Shown one piece after another: positions 9,900-20,989 of a stretch of 64,000 nucleotides of DNA. Under the pieces are notes generated by a model, which saw only the letters and a list, made by a program, of their open reading frames with translations, was not told the DNA's origin and did not search any database. Made by a program: the position numbers and the translations under genes. Numbering within the stretch: position 1 is the first letter of the stretch; each line of letters starts with the position of its first letter. Origin of the DNA: Pseudozyma flocculosa PF-1 (Eukaryota > Basidiomycota > Ustilaginomycetes > Ustilaginales > Ustilaginaceae). The stretch is from assembly GCF_000417875.1 (NCBI RefSeq), contig NW_006920869.1, positions 613,759 to 677,758 on the forward strand. The letters run 5' to 3'.

Positions 9900-10740
9900 C
9901 TTGTGCAATCGAGGCATCACCTCATGCTTTTGCACCAGCAGGGCCAGCAGGAGCCTTGTCTGTGCATTTCCCTGACTCCAGCATCAGTCCCCCTGTACTC
10001 TGCAGGTCCAGTGTCCCTTGATGTTGTTCAGTCTGACCTCAGGGAAGCTTGCATCTTGCCTGCTTCCAGTTTCTGATACAATGATGGCCATTCAAAGAAA
10101 ATTCTGAGGGGATCCACAACCCCAACCCTCAAGATGTTGTTGCCAGTCCGGGTTGGGAGTGGGCTGGCACGGCGGCCGCCCTCGGCCAAATCTCTGAACT
10201 GAGCATGGACGACGTTAGGGAGTGTTCTAGGGAGGCAACTGCCTCTGCCCTAATATCAATGGTGGCAAGGTACTGCGTTGAGTTGGTGGCCCTGCACCTG
10301 CCTCCCTTGGTTACAATGATGTTGCTGGGATGGCTCTTCTCCTCAAGCTTGATGGGCTTGACACTTGCAGCCTCTGGAATGTCCAGGTGGTGCAGCAAGC
10401 CAAACCGCTTGACGATGTAATCTTGCCGGGCTTTTCGCGCCTTGGACAACATGACATACTTGCCAATGCAGTTGAGGCCATATAAAGCCTTGAAACCCTG
10501 TCTGCAGGGCCAATGCTTTTGATGTCACTGATGCTGCGGTTGGCACATGAGTGTAATGCCCTTGGGGTCTTGCAAACAATGCCTGCTGCACTCTTGAATG
10601 TCAGCCATTTGCAAATCAATGACTGAATGTAGTGTCTGTAGCAGACCAGCACAGCCAGAGAGACACATGATGCTCTGCTGAGCAGCAAGCCCACACAAGG
10701 GTACAGAAACACAATAAGGAATCTTGAATTGAGGCATAGC
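9900..10740. mobile_element. CpG-depleted block, possible decayed repeat element
   Basis: By eye I count roughly 15 CpG dinucleotides in about 840 bases, with several 60-base lines containing none. Flanking DNA has about 4-8 per 60 bases. TpG and CpA are abundant. This is what methylation-driven C-to-T decay of a silenced repeat produces. No terminal repeats or target-site duplication were found, and no transposase could be recognised, so the mobile-element label is inference. Confidence 0.4.
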
Positions 10741-10965
10741 TAACGGGCAGCAACCGGCTTGCGCTTTCAGACTCTTGTCGCAGATGCAGCAGCAAAGCTT
10801 GGGGAACCCAGCCGCGCGGGCCCTGACTGCTGGAGGGTATGCGAAGTGCTCGGTGGCGATTGCGAGGCATGCTCCAACAACGATGACGGTGATCACCAAG
10901 ACGGCTTCCTTCTTCCGCCTCGCCGCAGCCATCGTCACAGCCATCGTCACGGCAATCGTGTTCAC
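10129..10965 (-). pseudogene. possible relic reading frame in the CpG-depleted block
   Basis: One minus-strand frame runs about 278 codons from 10965 to a stop at 10129-10131, broken by a single TGA at 10525-10527. A TGA can arise from CGA by CpG decay. The conceptual product has a cysteine-rich part (about 10600-10800) and a basic part (KARKARQDYIVKRFG). It matches no family I know. The frame has no upstream ATG in its first part. It may be chance openness. Confidence 0.25.
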
Positions 10966-11740
10966 ATCTAGGGTTTCGCTTGGTACCTGTTCCGCTCGGC
11001 GTGGGAACTCTCGAGGAGCGATTTCGAGCGACGGAGCGATGGGTTTCGCATGCTCACGACCGAATGGGGAAATTGTGATGCATAGACAGCACGACCGCTG
11101 CTTCGTGACCAGTCTGGCACACTACGGGAGTCTCTCAAAGCTGTCAACCCCATCTCGGCGAGGGGCTGAAAGCTCCTCTGCTCCGCGGCAGCGGAGGAGG
11201 TCTGGCAGGCACGTTCGTCGATGGCTCGGCTTCGACCGAGGCAGAGGTACAAGTGCTCCGGCCGCATCGCTCGCCGCTCGCCGAGACGATCATCCAGCGA
11301 CGAGGGGGTCATGCTAAGCGAATCTGTCGCTGAACGCTGTCGGACGAACTCTGGAGGATGCGGGGCATCGCTTGCGACAACGCTGCGGGCGATCTTCGAG
11401 AGCGTCGAGCGAGCGGCATACGGAACGAAGACGGCCGGCGGAGGATTTCTGCGAAGCGGCCGACGCCCTCGCGCGGCGCCCGCCGGCTCTTTTTGTCCTC
11501 GCCCTTCCCCGCACTTCGACCCCGCACTGTGCGACACGTCTCGTTCCGGCCCTCCTCGACAGCCCTTCTTCGAGGCGGAGAAACCCTCGTCTCGCCATGC
11601 GCCTGACCCACCAGCCGGGTACGCGCGCACCGGTGCTGAACGGTGTGCACTCGGTGTACGCCCCTCGACTGCAGGGATGCGGGGCCCCTCTTCTCCCTCT
11701 TGTTCCGCTCGGCATGGCAAAGTCGAGCGGCCGGTTCATG

Positions 11741-11748
11741 TATATAAG
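11741..11748 (+). promoter_or_regulatory. TATA box of the alpha-amylase gene
   Basis: TATATAAG lies about 75 bases upstream of the ATG at 11821, a strong match in the usual place for an inducible fungal gene. Confidence 0.65.
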
Positions 11749-11820
11749 CGGTGCAACGAAGGGTCGAGTTCGTCTTGCAATCCACCAGAGCCCGCTCCCC
11801 GACTCTACTACACCGCCGCC

Positions 11821-13375
11821 ATGAAGCTCACCGTCGCTTCGCTGCTCCTCTCGCTCTCCCTGTTCGGCACCGCCCTCGGCGCGACAACCGATGACTGGAA
11901 GACGCGCACCATCTACCAGATCATCACCGACCGCTTCGCCGTCAATGGAACGCCCGGCAGCTGCCCCAACGGCAGCCGCGACTACTGCGGCGGCAGCTTC
12001 CGTGGCATCATGAGCAAGCTTGATTACATCCAGGGCATGGGTTTCGATGCAGTCTGGATTTCGCCGATCGTCAAGAACGTCGAGGGCCAAAGTTACCACG
12101 GCTACTGGGCCCAGGATATCAACCAGATCAACCCGCACTTTGGCACGGCCGACGATCTGAAGGCGCTTTCCGCCGAGCTCCACCGTCGCGGCATGTATCT
12201 CATGGTGGACGTCGCGCCGAACCACAACGGGCCTCAGTCGTCCGGCGCCGTCAGCTCGGACTCGTACTATTCGCTCTACGCTCCATTCAACCAGAAGGCC
12301 TACTATCATAACTATTGCACTATTAGCAACTACAACGACCAGAACAACGTCGAGCAGTGCTGGCTCGGCAGCACGCCCAGCGACGCGCTCCCGGACCTCA
12401 ACACCGAAAACTCGTTTGTGACCAGCACCTACTACAGCTGGATCAGTAACCTCGTCAAGTCGTATCAGATCGATGGTCTGCGTGTGGACACAGTTAAGCA
12501 TTGTCCACGGGCCTGGTGGCCAGGCTTCAAGAGCAGCAGCGGTGTCTTCAACATCGGCGAGGTCTTCTCCGGCGACCCCGCCTATGTCAAGCCATATCAA
12601 GACGCAGCGATGGATGGGCTTCTGAACTATCCTGTCTATTACCCCCTTCAACGGGCGTTCCAGTCCACTAACCGTGGCTTCGGTGAGATGAAACAGATGG
12701 TCAACACGATCCGTTCGACTTACCGTGATCCGCTGGCGATGGGAACGTTCCTGGTACGTGATGCTCCCGACCCGCGATTTTCCGAGACGCGTCTGGTTGC
12801 TGACCTCTTTTGCGCGGAGCGACACTCCTCTTCAGGATAACCACGACAATCCCCGTTTCGCCTCGACGGTCACGGACAAGATGCTCGTGCGTAACGCCAT
12901 GACCTATATCCTGGTCGGCGACGGTATTCCTGTACTTTACTACGGCCAAGAGCAAGATTACTCGGGCGGCCAGGACCCGTACAACCGCGAGGCGCTGTGG
13001 ACCTCGGGCTACAACACGAACACGGACAGCTACAAGTACATCGCTGCCGTGAACAAGCTGCGCAAGTTTGTCAAGAACCGGGCCGACAAGCCGCTCACGA
13101 CGCAGCTCACCTCGCTGTTCGACAACAGCGGCAGCTGGGCGTTCAACAAGGGCAACATGCTCGTCGTGCTCAGCTCGGCCGGCCAGAACGGCGGCACGCA
13201 GATTGTCAGCATCGGCTCCAGCAGCCTGCCCGCCGGACAAATGACCAACGTCATCAACTGCGCCACCATCAACGTCAACAGCGGCGGCAGCGTCACGATC
13301 CAGCTCAACGGAGGCCAGCCGGCCATCTTCTACCCGTCCAGCAGCCTCGGCGGCTCGGGCATCTGCGGAAAGTAG
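11821..13375 (+). CDS. secreted alpha-amylase (GH13, TAKA type)
   Basis: The enzyme hydrolyses internal alpha-1,4 bonds in starch outside the cell. The exons are 11821-12753 and 12836-13375, giving 490 aa. A signal peptide (about 20 aa) precedes ATTDDWKTRTIYQIITDRFA. The GH13 motifs are all present: DVAPNH, then GLRVDTVKH with nucleophile D223, GEVF with acid/base E247, and DNHDNPRF with D315. The spacing of the first two matches TAKA-amylase exactly (24 residues). The intron falls four codons before D315. The protein ends after the domain C barrel (GGSGICGK), so there is no CBM20 starch-binding domain. A longer in-frame upstream extension has no protein character and lies over the TATA box, so I reject it. 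Confidence 0.95.
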
Positions 13376-13489
13376 ATCGTTCACTCGCCGAAGCCGCACA
13401 CGCCGCACAGACGCCGGAGAGTAGAACAGCACTTCGTCTCTATTGTATCCGTGTCTCTGAGAATAGTTCAAAGGAGTGTGAGGCTCGCA

Positions 13490-14919
13490 TCACTTGCGGG
13501 CCTGCGCGACGAGCCAGTCGCCCTGTCATACGAAGAGGTCCACACGTTTCGAACCTGTCAGTCTGATGCTGAGTGCTGCAGGCTTTTCCGCTCAGCCCAG
13601 GCCAACTACTCACGATTTCGAAGAGCACCGCGTCGCGCTTCTCCTCGTCGGCCTTGCTCATGCCCGCAACGTTCTTCATCATGACTGCCGATGCGGAAAG
13701 TTGGTAGGGAGATCAGCCTTCTGGGTCGACCACCGAAGACAGGTCGGACGCGTCGCTCACCATGCTCGTAGCCCGGCCAGATCTTGAGGGTCTTTTCGCT
13801 CGGCTTGGTGCCGACGCGGTCAAAGAACTCCTTGCTGCCCTGCGGATTGGTGGCGCGGTCGTTTGCGCCGTGGTGGATGACGAGCGGGCAGGTGATCTTG
13901 CTGGCGAGGGCCGAGAGCTCGTTGATGCCGTCGAGGATGGCGAGGCCGGTGCTGATGCGGAGCAGGCCCTTGTAGGTCATGGGATCGGCCTGGAACTCGG
14001 ACTCGACCTTGGGATCGTCGCTGACGTTGCCCTTGATGGCCTTGGCAAAGGGGAGACGGCCGGCGAGGAAGCGCAGCACCTTGGCGGCGTACTCGGTCGC
14101 CTTGCCCGGCCGAGACTGCGGGCTGATGGTGATCATCGGCGCAGCGACTGCCACTCCGGACAGGCAAGGGCGGTACGGCGGCGGGTCGAGGGACTTGGAC
14201 TCGGGTCGGACGCCGTTGGACGCGGCTCGGCGGGCCAGCTCAGCCTCCTCCTCGGCCGAGGGGACCTTTTTGATGGCGAGGTCCGGGCTGCCGTCCTCGG
14301 TGGGGTCGATGGGCGCGTAGAGGGCAGCGTAGTAGAGGGCGGTGAAGCCGCCCATCGAGTGTCCCTCTGCGAACAGCTTGCGCTCCCGCCCCGCCACACC
14401 GATGAGGCCCGCCTCCTCGTCCCACCTGCGCACGTCCATGATGACGGCATGCATCGCCCTGACATTGATACGCATGCTGGGTACAAACCCGTGCAGCCCG
14501 GAGCTCCTGCCAAACGAGGGGAGGTCGATGGCGATGACGCGGAAGCCGCGCTTCAAAAAGTGGTGGGCATGCGGGACGAGCTTTCCAGCGTAGTCGTTGA
14601 TGCCGTGGCACATGACGAGGTCCGAGTGGAGTCCCTCGCGCTGCTCGATGGCCTCCATGGTCCACACATTGTAGCTGACAAACGTCCACTTTTCCTTGTC
14701 CCAGGAGCGGCAGTCGGCGAGGGCGTGGGCGGGGAGGGGCACCTTTCGGCGGATGACGGTGACCTCGGGGTTGTCGTAGATGAGCCGCTTCTCGGTCGCC
14801 GAGTAGGGCAGCTGCGCGCGTCCATAGGTCGGGTCGCCAAAGCCGGGGGTGACGAGGTTGAGGTGGCAGAGGACCGGCTCGATAAAGACAAAGTAGATTG
14901 TCCAGAGGAACTCGAGCAT
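13490..14919 (-). CDS. alpha/beta hydrolase, monoacylglycerol-lipase type
   Basis: This is a serine hydrolase of the S33/hydrolase-4 group, likely a monoglyceride lipase or related esterase. The exons (minus) are 14919-13761, 13684-13614 and 13522-13490, giving 420 aa. The triad is S188 in GHSMGG, D354 in HHGANDRAT and H386 in GYEHV. The H386 codon is immediately before the first splice junction. The small third exon encodes GDWLVAQARK and the stop. The N-terminus (MLEFLWTIYFVFIEPVLC) is hydrophobic and may anchor the protein to a membrane. An insert of about 50 residues follows the nucleophile region (around 205-260). The gene converges on the amylase. Confidence 0.88.
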
Positions 14920-15311
14920 GGTGGGCGGCGAGTCTATGGCGGCAGACGAGGGTTCGCGGTCCGGATGGTTGTGAAGAAGTGTCGGTGAAGGCGAAGAGGT
15001 GTGCTCATTGGAGGAGCGAGCTTACACAGCGCACTCCTCGCCGCCGGAAGGGTCGCGTCGAGGTCCCTTGTCCTTCCGGCCTCGTCTTCTGTCCGGCCCG
15101 AAGGGGGTGAAATGCATCCCTCACGTCACCCAGCCGAAGGCAGCCGTTTTGGCCATGCACGCACCGATCACTCTTCAGCTCTTTCTCACCACCACTACCA
15201 CGACGTGAAGCGGCAAGGCCGTTTGACTGCGCTCTCGCTCTTCGTCACATTCCTCATCTTTCGAATACCCCTCTTTCCCGAACGCAGACGAACGCTCGGC
15301 TCGCTCTCGAC
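14920..15311. promoter_or_regulatory. divergent promoter, hydrolase and ribosome recycling factor
   Basis: About 390 bases are shared by two head-to-head genes. The DNA is pyrimidine-rich before the rightward ATG. No clear TATA box or other element was seen. Confidence 0.5.
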
Positions 15312-16711
15312 ATGATGCGCACGACATCGCCGCTCTCTCGCGGCCTCCTCCGCCAGCTAGCCCTGGTCTCGCCGGCGCAGGGTGGCACCCGCGCCGCTGC
15401 CATCTCGACCTGCGCTGCTGCCGCCCGTCCCCGTGCCGATGCAACACGGCCGCCAGCCATCGCGGCCTTTCAGCCGCTGCAGACGCGCAACAAGTCGCGC
15501 AAATCGTCTGCGCAGTACATCGACGAGGATGCCGCGGCCGACGACGACGTGCCCGTGATGCACACCAAGGGCAAAAAGTCAAAGGGCGCAAAGGGATCCT
15601 CCAACGCGCCCCGGGGAGCCAAGTCGAAGCGCGGGGACGCAGAGGCGAACGACACGTCCAAGGGCGCACCGGCCTACAAGACCTCGGTCCGCAACCAAGA
15701 CCTGCCCGATGAGGCTTTCGACTTCGACGCCCTCACCGAGAACATGAAGCGGGCCGTGGAGCGGTGCAGGCAGACGGTGTCCACCCTGGTCGGCAGTCTC
15801 GGTCGCGCTGATCCCGGTGAGTTGCGGCGAGGCAGGTGCTGCCTATCTGCTTCGGCCTTTGCTGACCCGCTCGACTTGTCCGTGCCCCTTTGACATCCTG
15901 CGACGACCCCAGCGCTGTTGGACTCTGTCAAGGTCGAGTACCCCGGCACTTCTGGAGCGGCCAAGACGTCGCACCCTCTCCGCGACTTTGCAACCGTCGG
16001 CGTGCGGGATGGCAGCCTGATTGTCAACTGCTTCGACGCCGATGTGAGTGGAAGCTGCCAACATTTTGCTCTTAGACCCCTACGGGCGACGTCCATGCGG
16101 CGCTGACACACGACCGTGCTGTTCACCACTCTCTACCTGCCTCTTGGCGCGCACTCCCCGCAGATGGTCAAGCACGTCGAGCGTGGCATCTATGCCGCCG
16201 ACCTCGGCCTGACGCCGCAGACACAGGCCGGAGAGGACGAGAACATCATCCGCGTCCCCATCCCCAAGTAAGCCTTCATCAGCAAGCCCCGCCGCCTCAC
16301 CGCTGGCCCTGTTCTGCCTGCTGACGCCCTCGATCCTCTCTCCCGCTTCGCAGGCCGACGACAGAGACGCGCCAGGCCATGGTCAAGGACGTGACGCGCA
16401 TCTGCGAGAATGCGCGCGTCTCAATCCGCTCGGCCCGCCACTCTGCCCAGAAGCAGATCAAGAGCGACATCGATCGAAAGGTCATTGGCAAGAGCGAAGG
16501 CGACAAGGAGATGAAGAGCGTGAGTGCCCTCCGGCTCTCAGCTGTTGCTGTGTCTTGTCCGAGGCTTGACGGCATCGCTGACGAGACCATCACCTGCGCT
16601 TGATCATCTTCACCCTGCCTTGAACAGATCGAGACCGAGACCAAGAAGCACTCGGCCGAGGTGGATGCCCTCTTTGAAAAGACCAAAAAGAATCTCCTCT
16701 CGACGGTCTGA
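15312..16711 (+). CDS. RRF1: mitochondrial ribosome recycling factor
   Basis: The protein splits the mitochondrial post-termination ribosome with the mitochondrial EF-G. The exons are 15312-15816, 15913-16043, 16164-16267, 16354-16519 and 16628-16711, joining to 329 aa. The RRF core begins near residue 150 with ENMKRAVERCRQTVSTL and continues with LLDSVKVEYPGTS, PLRDFATV and the C-terminal helix VSIRSARHSAQKQIKSD. The core is about the size of bacterial RRF (185 aa). The first 145 or so residues are an Arg/Ala-rich presequence followed by a Lys/Gly-rich acidic-basic linker, as in organelle-targeted forms but long. All four introns have GTGAGT or GTAAGC donors and keep the frame. Confidence 0.9.
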
Positions 16712-16907
16712 TGAGACGGCAGCGCCGCAGGAATGAAATTCGGTCTCCCCATCTACGATCCCGAGGCGACGCTACTACACGGTCGCGGCCCTTGCGGCCA
16801 TCGCGGCTGCGACTCTGCTGGGCACGGCCGCCCTCAGAGGCCAGAGTTCTTGCACCACCTTCTAACTTGCCACCTCGCCGACGCTCTGGCCTCAAGATGA
16901 TCGCCCA

Positions 16908-18073
16908 TCACTGGCTCTTGCCGCCCTTGATGACGCCAGCCTCGCGCTCGAACGGCTCGTCGTCGTTGCCGCGCACGCCGACGCTGACGCCCTGCTGGCC
17001 CCTGAGGACCTTCTTGGGGTCGATGGCGCCGGCCTCTGCAGGCTTGGGCTTGGCGGTGAACCGCTTCTGCACCGCTCGCACCACTGCAAAGGATGACAGA
17101 TGGGGGCAGCATAAGAAGAGGGTCAATCTTGGCATTTCAGCCCGAACTGGCGCTGCGAAAGTGGCCTCTGGCGCCGGCTACTCACTTGCGCGGAACCAGA
17201 AAAAGTTGAGCGAGTTGAGGATGACATTGCCGGTCATGTAGAAGTTGGCAATGTACCTGGGGATCGGCGGATGGTGGGGCGTCGGCGGGCTCACGACAAA
17301 CTTGAAGAAGCTGATCGACTGCGATACGGCCGGCCGGCGGTGGCGGCAAAGAGAAGCGGAGAGGGCCGATTGGCGGGTCAACGGTCTGGCCGCGCATGCA
17401 AGGGCGCCTCGCCGCGGCTAGGGCAACCACTCACGTTGTAGACTCCAAAGGTGAGACGGGCGCCGACGTAGGTGCCGAGGAGAAAGACGGCGTTGACGAG
17501 CTGGAGCGTGGTGCCAGTCATTCCGAGCTTGTCGAGGAACCAGTGGATGTTGAGGAACGGGGTGCTGAGCTCCCAAAGCAGGAAGCCCAGCCCGTCGTAC
17601 ATGAAGACGGGGTAGTAGACGAGGATGAAGGCGGTGAAGGCGACGAGGCCGTGGGCGACGAAGCCGGGGCCCTCGTGGCGGATTGAGATGTACGAGTCCC
17701 AGATAAAGTACCCGAGCGCGACGGCATACACCTCTCCGGCCTCGTAGTCGTAGCCGTAGAGGCGGTCGACGGCGAGCGGGTGGGAGTTGCCCTGCTGCCT
17801 GACCTTCCACCAGATGCGTGCGCAGAGCGGGGTGATGACGACGGCGTGGCAGAAGGCGACAAAGTGGATGTCCCAGCTAGTCCTGGTCTTTTTGCTAAAG
17901 GTGGCAAACGTCTTTGGGAAGAGGCGGGGCGAGAGTCCAGAGGAGAGGAGCTGCAGCGACGTCCAGAGCAAGACGGAGCGGAGGATGGTCTGGAGGTGCG
18001 TGGGCATGTGCGGCACGTTGAGCTGGTCGGCGTATGGCTGCAGCCATGGCGATAGATCGGTGGCGAGTCCCAT
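16908..18073 (-). CDS. TLC-domain membrane protein (TMEM56/TLCD-like)
   Basis: This is a multi-pass membrane protein of the TRAM-LAG1-CLN8 superfamily. The exons (minus) are 18073-17435, 17318-17186 and 17083-16908, joining to 315 aa. The TLC core includes TSWDIHFVAFCHAVVITPLC, RLYGYDYEAGEVYAVALGYF, WDSYISIRHEG and LWELSTPFLNIHWFLDKLGM, which are hallmarks of the fungal TMEM56 group. There are about six hydrophobic segments. The tail is charged and ends GGKSQ. It lacks the ceramide-synthase Lag1 motif with paired histidines, so I do not call it a ceramide synthase. Its biochemical role is unknown; relatives affect membrane lipid composition. It diverges from the AIF-like gene. Confidence 0.85.
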
Positions 18074-19095
18074 GTTGTACGTGCGCGAGTGCGTGCAGAG
18101 TCGCCTCTCGTTGTCGAGAGAAGGCGAGCGGTGCAGAGGAGCGGGTGGTGGTGGTTGTTGAACGGACAGGAAGAAGGCTGGCAGGCAGCGGAATCGTGGC
18201 TGGTGCGGGGCTCCCCTTTGGCGCCTGGCGCGTGCGACCGGCGCCGGCCACAGGGGAAAAGGCCGAGTGACAGGCAGGGTTGGCTGCCAGGCCAGGCCAG
18301 GCAGGTTGAGGCAACCGAGCCGACATCCGCGGATCCGCCCCAAAGGGTCGGGCAGGGCAAGCGGGCGAGTCGCCAAGCCCCCAGTCGAGGGCTGGCCCGC
18401 GTGAAATCCCGATTTGCACCTGCCTGAACCGTAGCCTGCCGATTTGATTCGTGCGAGTGAGGCAGGTCAGATCTGTGATTTTCCAGAAAGTGGAGGGAAG
18501 GGCGCTGACTGACTTGATCTGGTCCCAAGCCGGCGGTCCACCCGATGCGATCCAGGCCAGGCCTGGCCTGACCGCTGCGCCTGGCTTGTCGAGCCCGCGC
18601 TGTCTGCTGCCCTCATCCCATGACGTTGGGGCCAGATGCAGCGCAGCGTAGCGTGCCATGGATGGCCCATGCCCCATCGGACCCTGCAGGTGCCAGCCCG
18701 GCCTCGCTCATACCGCCTATGTATGGCCTCCCCCGCCTGCCTGGCCACGCAACGGCACGCACGCGGCCGAACGTGCAGCCTGCCTGGCCCCCAGCGGCAT
18801 GCGGCATGGCCGGCCGGCCAAACCAAACCTAACGCAAGCACAGTAGTGCAGCGAGATGCTGGCGCAAGCAGGCGGCGTCGGCGGGGCTGGCGCTGGCGCT
18901 GGCGTTGTTGGCCTGGCCTGGCCGCTGGTGATGAGCAAAGCGCGATCCTTGATTGGGCGCACGTCCCGTTGGGCCTCGCTCGATGCTGGCTGGCTCCTTA
19001 TAGCCCTCGACCCCTTGGAGCCCAGCCCTCTCCTTCCACCACCCCCATCGCGTCGATCCGCAACCATCCACCTCTCTCCCTTCGCCCCACCTTAG
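18074..19095. promoter_or_regulatory. divergent intergenic region rich in CCTGG/CCAGG words
   Basis: About 1 kb separates the TLC and AIF-like genes. It holds many overlapping GGCCAGGCC and GGCCTGGCC words (around 18286-18305, 18551-18570 and 18911-18925). A TTATAG near 18998 could serve the rightward gene. No gene seen. Confidence 0.5.
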
Positions 19096-20989
19096 ATGCT
19101 CTCGCCCCGGTTCGCGACGGTCCAGGTCTTTGCTCGCCTCTCTACGCAGCTGCTAGTTCGACGTTCACCCCAGGCATCGTTCCCCTCGGTCCGCCTCTTC
19201 TCCTACACCTCGTTCGCCATGGGTCAGGAACGCAAGCGTGTGGCCTCGGCCAAGGACGTCAGCGTCGGAAAGATGAAGGAGTTCGTCTTCGCCGGCGAGG
19301 GTGATGACGCCGTCAAGGTCCTCGTCTCCAACGTCGGCGGCACCCTCCACGCCACCTCGGCCAAGTGCACCCACTATGGCGCGCCCCTCGCCAACGGCGT
19401 CCTCACCGGCGACGGCAGGATCATCTGCCCCTGGCACGGTGCCTGCTTCCATGCCAAGAACGGCGACATCGAGGACGCCCCCGCGCTCGACAGCCTCCTC
19501 AGCCTCCAGTGCGAGGTCGAGGGCGACGACCTCTTTGTCACGGCCGACGCCGAAAAGCTCAAGGGCAAGCCCGGCGTGGCTCCCAGCTGCAAGGGCGGCG
19601 CTCAGAGCGTCAAGCAGGGCAAGGGCGTCGTCATCGTCGGTGGAGGCGCCGGCGCGATCAATTGCGTCGAGGAGCTCCGCAAGGTTTGTACCATCTCGCG
19701 CTGCCCCGAACCGCTGGTCCGGCGGCCTGAAGCGATCGCCCGCTAACTATCGGCCCCCGTGCGCGTCCAACTCTTCCCTTCCGTCCTCGCAGAACGGCCA
19801 CCTCGGATCAATCACCATCATTTCGCCCGAAGAGGCCATCATCGACAGGACCAAGCTGAGCAAGGCGCTCATCGCCGACGCCGACAAGGTTGCGTGGCGC
19901 AGCAAGTCGCACCTCAACAACGTCCTCGGCGTCCAGCTGCAGAACGCCACCGTCACCTCGGTCGACACAAAGGCCCAGTCGGTCACGCTCGACAACGGCT
20001 CCAAGGTCGAGTACGAGTCGCTCGTCCTCGCCACCGGAGGCACGCCCAAGAGGCTGCCGATCGATGGCGCTAAGCTGCCCAATGTCCTCGTCCTGCGCCA
20101 GCTGCCCGACACCAAGGCCATCAACGCCGCCGTCGGCAACGAGGATGGCGACGAGTCCAAGCGGAAGAACGTCGTCGTGATCGGGTCGAGCTTCATCGGC
20201 ATGGAGGGCGCCATCGCCCTGACGAAGCGCGCCAAGGTCACCGTCGTCGGCATGGAGGAGTTCCCGCTGGAGAACGTGCTGGGTGCCGAGGTCGGCAAGG
20301 GCCTGATGAAGGCCCAGGAAAAGAACGGCCTCAAGTTTGAGATGAAGGCCTCGGTCTCGCATATCGAGGGCGACGAGGGCAAGGGCCCCAAGGCCGTCGT
20401 TATCAAGAACTCGTCTGGCCAGCAGGTGTCGCTGCCCGCCGACGTCGTCATCCTCGGTGTCGGCGTCAGCCCCGAGACCCGCTACCTCAAAGACTCGGGC
20501 TTCCAGCTGGAAAAGGACGGAGGCATTGCCGTCGACTCGAAGCTCCGCGTCCCGGGCCACCAGAACGTCTTTGCCATCGGCGACATCGCCGCTTACCCGA
20601 CCTCTGGCTCGCCGCACCAGAGAATCGAGCACTGGAACGTCGCCTCCAACCACGGCCGCGCCGTTGCCAGAACCCTGTCGGGCGTCGAGACCGACTTTAC
20701 CAAGACGCCCATCTTCTGGTCGGCGCTGGGCTCGCAGCTGCGCTACTGCGGTAGCGGCGGTCCCAAGCACGACACCATCTACGTCGACGGCAACCCCGAG
20801 GAGCTCAAGTTTGCGGCCTACTATGCCAAGGGCAACGATGTGGTGGCGGTGGCCACGATGGGCGTCGACCCGCTCATGGTGCAGTGCAGCGAGCTGCTCC
20901 GCATCAAGGCCATGCCCTCGCTCTCCGACATTAAGGGCGGCAGGGACCCGCTCAGCATCGACCTGTCTGCTCTCCCGGCAAAGATCTAG
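19096..20989 (+). CDS. AIF-like Rieske/FAD pyridine nucleotide oxidoreductase
   Basis: This is an apoptosis-inducing-factor-like oxidoreductase of the AIFM3 type, likely mitochondrial. The exons are 19096-19683 and 19793-20989, giving 594 aa. The N-terminal Rieske domain has ligands C91, H93 (CTHYGAPL) and C111, H114 (CPWHGACF) for a 2Fe-2S cluster. An FAD-binding GGGAGAINC motif follows near residues 182-190, then LVLATGGTPKRLPIDG and a second Rossmann motif VVVIGSSFIGMEGA for NADH. The ending NVFAIGDIAAYP is the FAD-contacting motif. The C-terminal reductase-type domain is present. Residues 1-41 are Arg/Ser-rich and fit a mitochondrial presequence. A second ATG at codon 42 (MGQERKRVAS) could give a form without it. 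Confidence 0.9.

Larger units (their letters stand above)
9709..11820. other. intergenic region with compositionally distinct DNA
   Basis: About 2.1 kb lie between the glucanase and the amylase. The middle part (about 9900-10740) is CpG-depleted and lower in GC than anything around it. From about 10770 the DNA returns to normal composition and forms the amylase promoter. I see no intact gene. Confidence 0.7.

Noticed and set aside
11221..11820. 200-codon in-frame extension of the amylase
   Set aside because: It runs over the TATA box and lies before a perfect signal peptide start; composition is Arg/Ser-rich noise.
13551..13560. CAG at 13557-13555 as acceptor for the last exon of the alpha/beta hydrolase
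   Set aside because: It gives a non-conserved tail. The acceptor at 13525-13523 gives the family-typical GDWLVAQARK end.
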